From Lingula anatina (Eukaryota; Brachiopoda; Lingulata; Lingulida; Lingulidae), in the NCBI RefSeq assembly GCF_001039355.2, contig NW_019775980.1:335322-399321 (forward strand): a stretch of 64,000 nt of DNA, written 5' to 3'. The notes under the pieces are model-generated. The model had not been told where the DNA came from. It made no database searches and worked only from the letters and a program-made list of their open reading frames with translations. The first letter of the stretch is position 1; each line of letters starts with the position of its first letter. This document shows positions 58,501 through 64,000 of this stretch, one piece after another. A program made the position numbers and the translations under genes.

Positions 58501-60594
58501 TCTAATACAATTTTGAGCTCAACAGAAAATTGTTTATTAATGAGTAATATTGATTCTTGTATCGTAACTGCTTTCCTCTTTCCTTCACAAATTGTATTCT
58601 CCTTAATTTTAGATGACACAAGACCACGTTTTCTGCCGTCCCCTTTGAGAGTCTCAGATGATGAAGAAGCCAAGAGATTGAATGACATGCTACATTCTGC
58701 CGAATACAGCGGAGAACGGCTGTTTTCATCTGATGACAGTGAGGCAGAGATTCAGTCGCACTCACATGATGAAAAATCCGAGTCCCTGGTCAGAGAGAAA
58801 TATACTGTTATTTGCAGTGGATCAGAAGAAGAAAACCACGGCAATCCTTTGTTGAACAATGATGAGGAGGAAGAAGAGGAGGAAAAAAGATTAGAAAAAT
58901 TACGAACCCCTGGAGCATTATCTGTTGGACCACAAATGAAAACTTCAGGTGTTTTGGTTGTTGAGGATAACATCAGCAATAGAGCTGAGGCATTATTGAC
59001 TCAGTGCCATACGGAGACATCCCAGGTTCCAGTAAAACCGTCTCAGACTGAGAGCCAATCCCAGACTAAATCCAGCTGTGACCCATCGCAAGCCAAGCCC
59101 AGTGCCATCCCAACACAGGCTGAGGTACAATGTGCCCCCTCTCAGAGACAAGAGAAAGGTGTGGCTGGCACGTTAAAGTATCGAGATCCTAGTGCACTGT
59201 ACAATACCAAAACAAAACCTGAAAATAAAGGTAAAAAGAAGGGGAGAAAGCTGTTTACTATGGACCCAGTGCCTCTAATGGGGGATGATGATAAACGTGT
59301 AGAAATGTCTTCCAGTAAAGATGATCAACCTGACGCACTTCATGAAAGCTTGCTGGGAAGGAAAAAATTTTTGAGTCAAAATAATCAGCTAACTGGTAAC
59401 AGGAATGTATCTGAAATTCCACCTGCCTCAAGTGGCAGTGACACACATGGCAGTAGAGAGCGGATTGTGAATAGTACAGGCAGTTCCAGTCGTGCAAGTT
59501 TGGGTCATGCTACCTGTACTGGTGATTCTGTTGTGGAAAGCAATGACAACAGAGGTAAACATATTATTGATGACACCAACAATTCTGTTGTTTTTGTTGA
59601 AAATGCCCACACTACCAGATCCCAAACATTGAAAAGTACAGGCATTTCCAGTTGCACTGATGTGGATAGTGTGCCTAGTCATAGTATGAACAGAGTCATG
59701 GATAGCACTAGAACTGTTTCTGGTACTCACTGTGATAATTTCAATACAAATTTTGTGAGGAGACACTTGAGTTGTAAATCCAGCACACCAGTGAAATCTC
59801 TGCCAGACCAACAACAGCAAGAAACCCCTGATGATGTTGTGCAAACTTCTGAACAAAGTGAAGATAATGATATCATATTCATAGGAACATATAGTCCAAA
59901 GTTTGCAGGAACTTTGCCAAATGAATACCATCATTTGCCCAAAAGTACTTTTGACAGTGTGAAATTAAATGAGCTGAAATCAAAGTCTGACTCAGAGCAA
60001 GACCCACTGGTGCAAAGTACCAGTGAAACAAATGACAATGTCACCTCTGCAGTTGTAACAGTTGGAGAATATATCAAAAGAAAGAGAGATGAGCTGCATA
60101 GAAAACAAAGATCGGAGCAGCAAAAGATGGACAGCATGCAGGAAGGAGATGAGAGCTCTCTGGAATTTGGACAAAGACTAGTGTCGTCTGCTGAAATGAC
60201 AGAAACCAGGTCAAATGAATGTCAGACACAGAGGGTACGGGCTAGTTTGGAATAATTGATTTTTTTAAAGCTGAAAATCATTTATTCTAATTTGACTTCC
60301 AGGGCTTAAAAATAAGTTTTGTAAAATAAAGTTTTAAAAAGTAATTCTGATAAAAAAAATTTACTAAGACTCCTACTGCGGTTCTAATTATGGCTTAAAT
60401 GAAGAATAATATTGTCTTGAAAAGGACATATTTAATACATTGTAGTGGCTAATATTAGATTTCTTCATGTTTTAATTTCACTTTTATAGCAAGGTCAGAC
60501 AACACTCCAAGACAAGCTACTGAACCTGAAGTTCTCAGACAATACCATGACTTTCATCTGGAAAGTATTTCTCAGGAAAAGGCCATCCAACTAA
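49535..60594 (+). CDS. ACD: ACD/TPP1-like shelterin subunit with long repetitive C-terminus
   Basis: In vertebrates TPP1 (ACD) bridges POT1 and TIN2 at telomeres and recruits telomerase through its OB fold. Exons: 49535-49645, 51670-51776, 52524-52611, 53104-53192, 53402-53455, 54578-54837, 55078-55971, 56467-56912, 57870-58122, 58613-60234, 60490-60594. Phases match at all ten introns and give 1342 aa, far longer than human (458-544). Exons 1-5 are the OB fold: KPWILPEIL (human RPWIRELIL), VLVTDGKWDIKAVLTQEAL (human LLVSDGTHSVRCLVTREAL), then ENSEFFLVV and VPEVRQKLE. The start was chosen to match the short human isoform; upstream in-frame ATGs exist to 49370. The rest is low-complexity: two 121-aa repeats plus a partial third in exon 7, Gly-Gln repeats in exon 9, acidic and Ser/Thr-rich tracts in exon 10. 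The 34-residue last exon (KLLNLKFSDNTMTFIWKVFL) may equal the conserved TPP1 tail. Confidence 0.85.
49704..49777 (+). tRNA. tRNA-like gene inside LTR1, anticodon TGT
   Basis: A 74-nt cloverleaf: acceptor GGCCGGG/TCTGGTC (three G-U pairs), D arm GCTC/GAGC, anticodon stem CTCGC/GCGAG with loop CCTGTAA, variable loop GGGTC, T arm CCGGG/CCTGG with loop TTCGATT, discriminator G. The tertiary positions T8-A14, G15-C48, G18G19 and A26 are intact. The A box TAGCTCAGTAGG and B box GGTTCGATTCC are consensus, and a T5 terminator follows at 49782-49786. Position 33 is C rather than the near-universal U, so decoding ACA as a normal tRNA-Thr is doubtful. The body resembles tRNA-Lys more than tRNA-Thr. Confidence 0.75.
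49895..49968 (+). tRNA. tRNA-like gene inside LTR2, anticodon TGT
   Basis: Identical to the LTR1 copy, 191 bp downstream, with the same A and B boxes and T5 trailer. The pair is a by-product of the two LTRs and not a tandem tRNA cluster. Confidence 0.75.
50954..51143 (+). ncRNA. U2: U2 spliceosomal snRNA
   Basis: Starts ATCGCTTCTCGGCCTTTTGG, the invariant U2 5' end. The branch-point recognition element GTAGTA, the stem IIa region TAATATCTGATACG, the Sm site ATTTTTGG and the stem IV loop CCTGGTATTGCAGTACCTCCAGG are all in order, over about 190 nt. It lies in the sense orientation inside ACD intron 1. snRNA genes normally have their own promoter; I see no certain PSE upstream, though the GTGTAACGGTCAGATATTAGAC tract at about 50910 is where one would sit. 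No element breaks the core, so it may be functional. Confidence 0.92.
51356..51526. mobile_element. MITE family E, diverged copy 2
   Basis: Relative of 41251-41419, with GGGGGAGTGCTGGCATTTTT at the left and TTTGGCTAAATTGGCGAGTG...TACCCC at the right. It ends 144 bp before ACD exon 2. Confidence 0.5.
51787..52041. mobile_element. foldback MITE related to family B
   Basis: Begins just after ACD exon 2 and runs from TATAGGGCTC to GAGCCCATAG. Inverted internal arms GTGGATCGATCCAACTCC and ATGTTGGATCAATCTACAC enclose a T-rich centre. Confidence 0.55.
53517..54297 (+). mobile_element. Penelope-like element fragment with GIY-YIG domain and inverted arms
   Basis: About 145-bp arms in inverted orientation (53517-53666 and 54155-54297) flank a single open frame at 53657-54154. 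The frame is the C-terminal end of a Penelope-like retrotransposon: RVSFKPHAKLRNFLEHPKDK, then the GIY-YIG endonuclease core VVYQIGCGSCDRVYVGE with GRKLETRLEEHKKDV, and the family's terminal MNQDEGAHKLSHVNDDIL. The reverse transcriptase is missing, so it cannot move by itself. The frame is intact over 160 codons. It sits in ACD intron 5 in the sense direction, with no sign of exonisation. Confidence 0.85.
56109..56160. repeat. CCGATG hexanucleotide repeat ending in N
   Basis: Degenerate GCCGATG units after 56109, ending at the single N at 56160. The true array length is probably unresolved. It lies in ACD intron 7. Confidence 0.8.
57119..57342. mobile_element. MITE family B, copy 2, TAA target duplication
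   Basis: Flanked by TAA at 57116-57118 and 57343-57345. The ends GGGACCATGCCCAGAC and TATGGGAACCCAGCC are roughly inverted. Internal inverted blocks around GCAGCTTTAGTAGGCATGAC match the other family B members. Confidence 0.75.
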
Positions 60595-62373
60595 ACTATC
60601 AGCCAACTTCCTGTGGAAGAATGACCAACTTGTTAATACCCAGACATGCTTTTTTTTTTTTTTTTTTTTTAAAGGGGGGGGGGGATTGAAGGATATATCA
60701 TCTTCATAAAAATGACCCCAAGCATTTGTTTCTCTTTGGTTTGTTCTTTTCTCATTCCAGTTTCCAAACACTGGTTATTCTGAGGTAGCATTCTTCTTAC
60801 ACAACAGACATTAAAATGTGTGCATGGTTCAGTGTACATGAAACAAACCCTGATATTGAGTCAGTGTCTTAGGGCTTTGACATCATATATAGTTACTTTG
60901 TAAGTTTTTTTAATGCAGATTCCGCAAGGACAAGCTGTTCATAACCTGTTGTAGTTCTAGAATACTGTTGTTGTTATTGTTGAAAGTTCCATTTGATGAA
61001 AAGTTTGGTGCTATAGTAATTATATGTGCCATAATGTGTTGTTCTAGTTTTCTCTATTGGCACTTTGTTCAAGAGTTTTGTGTTTGTATTCTAGTTATCT
61101 ATTATTGTTATTTACAAGATTTTACACACTGAAATAAATGAGGACATTGTTTAAATGCACACCTTGTTACTGGCATAAAAACATTTAATGAAAAGTATTC
61201 AGAGTTTACTGTAATCATATAAAAATAATTTTTTTTATCAAAAAATATTTTTAGCAACTGTTACAGTATGATGAGATCTGACACAAAATGCCGCTTATAA
61301 TACTTTGGTTATTTTCTTTTGTATAAAAATATCAATCTGACAATGAGAGACTTGCACATGTGTACTCTGTTCAGCTTCTGACACGCAAACTTGTTTGAAG
61401 TAGATGCATTGTATTTCAAAGTCCTTCTCAAAAGTAGGAAAAAGCACATGTTTATTGTTGTATTAAACATTTTTTTTTTTTTTTTTTTTTTGCAAAAATT
61501 TGTAAGAATACTGTTGTAACACAGTTACAAACACTTTTATAAAGCAACTGAAAAAGAGACGCAATAAAGTTCAACTAAAGAGAAAGGCAGTCTAGGACTA
61601 GCTGGTTGGAGCTAGTAGTGAAAAAACTGCAAAATTTTATGTTTAAAAAAATACTGGACAAAACTACATGTGAGTATGTAATTTTAAACCAAAAATGAGT
61701 TCATAAGTGTAATTATACTGATAGGGGGTAATTAACTATCGTTTAGCAGCTTAAGCAGGCGTGCCAAACATCTAAGTCTCTCAAGCTGAAAGCAATTTAG
61801 CAAGAAACCCCTCAGAGATGGAACAATCTTGTTAGATTGATCTTGGGATGGGAACCCAGTCTAGTCCTTCCCTCAGAACATACATACAGAGAATCGCAAT
61901 CAAACTTACAAAAGTCTTGTGTAATTTTACAATTTCTTAAAAAATTTAATGTGATTGATGCAGTATATCTACACTAAAAATAAATAGCTTGCTTCCAAGT
62001 TCAAGTTGTGATCAGATATACCAGAAATAGAGAAAATTTCTGTGACAGTCCTAACTGGTGGTTGAAAGTTTTTGTGACCCCTCACTTTTTCTGCCATCAA
62101 GTTTTCTCTCTTTCCGATAAAAGTTGTGTTTCTCTGCGAAAAAAATGTGCCAACTGCTTCACTAGTGTATAAATCTATTTTTTTTCTCCAAGACAAGTCT
62201 TTTACTGAACCAAAGAAAGCCTTTTTAGACAACATATCCCCTTTCTGCTGCAAACGTCACTGCACAATTTTGTGTGGACCACATTGCATTAACAGTGTAA
62301 CTTTACTTGTTTGTTTTTTTCTGCACTCTATTTTTTTTTTTTATTCCTTAACATTCCCTTCCAAGCTTTTAAA
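60595..62373. other. ACD 3'UTR and intergenic DNA; truncated MITE family B copy
   Basis: Lies between the convergent ends of ACD and the next gene. A likely ACD poly(A) signal AATAAA lies near 61134. The right half of a family B MITE (TTTAGCAGCTTAAGCAGGCG ... GGGATGGGAACCCAGTC) occupies about 61720-61861. T-runs occur at 60651 and 61470. No other gene is visible. Confidence 0.6.
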
Positions 62374-63630
62374 TCAGAACTCTGCAGGTGGTTTCTTAGT
62401 TCTGCTATCCGAAGTCAGTTTTTCTCTCAACCTCCTCACTTCCTGCATAAGCATGGCTTCTCCCTCATCTAAACTTGTGCGGCCTGTTCTGTCAAATGAC
62501 ACTGGAAAATGGGGAAATCACATGTAAGGAAAAGTACTAATTTCAAGCAATGGAAATTAAGTCGGTACAGCAATATTATTGATACAATCAAAATCTGTGT
62601 CTACAAGATCCACTCTCACCTTAATTGTATGTATGGAAATATTTCTCCAATTTTGTGCTTCTGAACTTCAAGCTGCACAAATGTACACACATTTTTTTTT
62701 ACCCCCAAAGCTAACAAGATCCTCAGTATATGATATTTTTTTCAGAAAATGAATTCAAATAAATTTGAAGTAAATATTTATTTATCCCTGTTAAAATTAT
62801 ATATCTAATAGTATCAGTAATGCATATAAAGATGAGGCTGGTAAGTTTGTTTGGGGATACAAGTCCTACTTGAACATTATTTCTTCAGGGATACACTCTT
62901 TCTTTTTGAAAAATTTATGGAAGCAGCTAGATTTTTCAACATAGTGTAACAGAATAAAATCCAGCCAAGAATTTCACCAGCTGTGTTATCTGTTACTTAC
63001 ATGTAGTGGTACCATCAGTTCCTGTAGAAACCTCATTCAGACAAGACTGGTCTCTGTTATCTGTCGCTCTCTGTCTAAGGTCTCGCAGACGCTCTGAAGT
63101 GAAAAAGAGGTTAAACTTCAACACCTTGACAAAATAAAAGGACCCTGCATTTCTTTCACCTAAAAGATAGCGATGTGGCAATTTACAATACTCTGAATTT
63201 GCAAAAGGAAATAACCAAAACCTGATTAAAACCCTTTTCCTACCTGAAGGACTGGTCCAGAAAAATGTATTATAAAGACGGAAGAAATAACCAGAGTAGA
63301 TTAAACTTATACAAAAATCCAAACCCATGCCAACGGACTGGTCCAGCAAAATGTAACAGAAAGACAAGATAAATACCCAAAGTCTGATATTATACAAATC
63401 CTGTCTCATACCAAAGGACTGGTCTACCAATATGTAATAGTAAAACAAGAGAAATAACCAAAATCCTATCCCCTACCAAAGGACTGGTCCAGCGTGTTCC
63501 CCAGCTGTCCCAGGTGGTCCTCAGCCAGACCAGATTCCTCCCTGAGGAGACGTGTCCTCCTCTCCGCTGCTACGTCCGCCTGGCGCCTCTGGGCCTGGAG
63601 CTCCTCCAGGGTCTCTATGGCCTCTCCTTC
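62374..63630 (-). CDS. 3' end of a coiled-coil protein gene (partial)
   Basis: Three exons on the minus strand join in phase: 63630-63477, 63093-63001 and 62501-62374, giving about 124 residues to a TGA stop. The first is a long heptad-like helix rich in E, R, Q and L (LEELQAQRRQADVAAERRTR, LLREESGLAEDHLGQLGNTL). Then come RLRDLRQRATDNRDQ, a Ser/Thr/Gly linker, and a second helix EGEAMLMQEVRRLREKL with a basic tail ending KKPPAEF. The gene continues above 63630 or beyond the window. I cannot assign the family; the composition suggests a cytoskeletal or centrosomal coiled coil. It is convergent with ACD. Confidence 0.7.
63237..63485 (-). repeat. minisatellite carrying copies of an exon end and donor
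   Basis: Units of about 80-90 bp begin near 63240, 63330, 63412 and 63475. On the minus strand each repeats the last bases of the exon 63630-63477 (GGACCAGTCC) followed by a TTGGTA- or TTCAGGTA-like donor. The array lies immediately downstream of that exon in its intron. Confidence 0.75.
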
Positions 63631-64000
63631 CTAGTAATGTTAAAGCATATGTATATACATATAAGTTTATCAATATATATCTATGGCTTCTACGTCTTGG
63701 TAATGTAAGCAAATGATAGAATTTAGTATCAGAATTTTTAGGAACTGTTGGAGGCTTAAGTTCTTTTATAGTGTACATACTCCAATGTTTTAATGACCTA
63801 ACAGCATATCCCACTATAAACAAAGTATGATATTTCAAATCTGAGATCTTGCAAAAGAAAAAAAATGAGTGGGTGGAGCTTTAAAAAGAGAAGAACAAAT
63901 ACTGTACAATAACAAGTGACTGGTGTGCATTTAATGGTAAGAGGGGAGATGTGTCATGTGTCTTCTCCAGAACCAGTTATGCTTCTTGTAAGTAGGGAGC

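Overview
This window is nuclear DNA of an intron-rich animal, AT-rich and full of microsatellites, minisatellites and short foldback transposons. Every gene I recognise is an animal gene with canonical GT-AG introns. I read it as a polymorphic marine invertebrate (lophotrochozoan such as a bivalve, or a lancelet-like deuterostome); the sequence does not let me choose.

Layout. 1-1040: a weak candidate gene on the minus strand with a TATA box, running into a 130-bp tandem repeat made of exon-like units. 1167-4399: a 1.6-kb segment present twice, with single Ns at 2797 and 4400. 4401-7850: mostly unannotatable AT-rich DNA. 7851-21039 (minus): complete NUP93, the inner-ring nuclear pore scaffold; a six-exon block is present twice, probably as an uncollapsed haplotype. 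21711-27764 (plus): complete TCAIM, divergent from NUP93 across a short promoter with E2F- and ETS-like sites. 27765-32333: intergenic DNA with MITEs. 32334-48779 (minus): PARD6, three coding exons and two huge introns full of repeats. 49535-60594 (plus): an 11-exon gene whose first five exons match ACD/TPP1, the shelterin subunit that recruits telomerase. 62374-63630 (minus): the 3' end of an unassigned coiled-coil gene that leaves the window.

ACD and PARD6 lie head to head here, as ACD and PARD6A do in human 16q22, so an old divergent gene pair appears to be preserved. Intron 1 of ACD also holds a U2 snRNA gene and the most unusual object in the window.

That object, at 49679-50001, is a 323-bp structurally complete miniature LTR retrotransposon (TRIM). 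It has two identical 132-bp TG...CA LTRs, a 14-nt tRNA-Leu primer-binding site, a 12-nt polypurine tract and a 4-bp target duplication. Each LTR contains a full tRNA cloverleaf gene with A and B boxes and a T5 terminator. Cassandra TRIMs carry 5S rRNA in their LTRs; this looks like the tRNA counterpart.

The exon models for NUP93 (825 aa), TCAIM (520 aa), PARD6 (326 aa) and ACD (1342 aa) were assembled by hand from splice consensus and phase, and all four close in frame.
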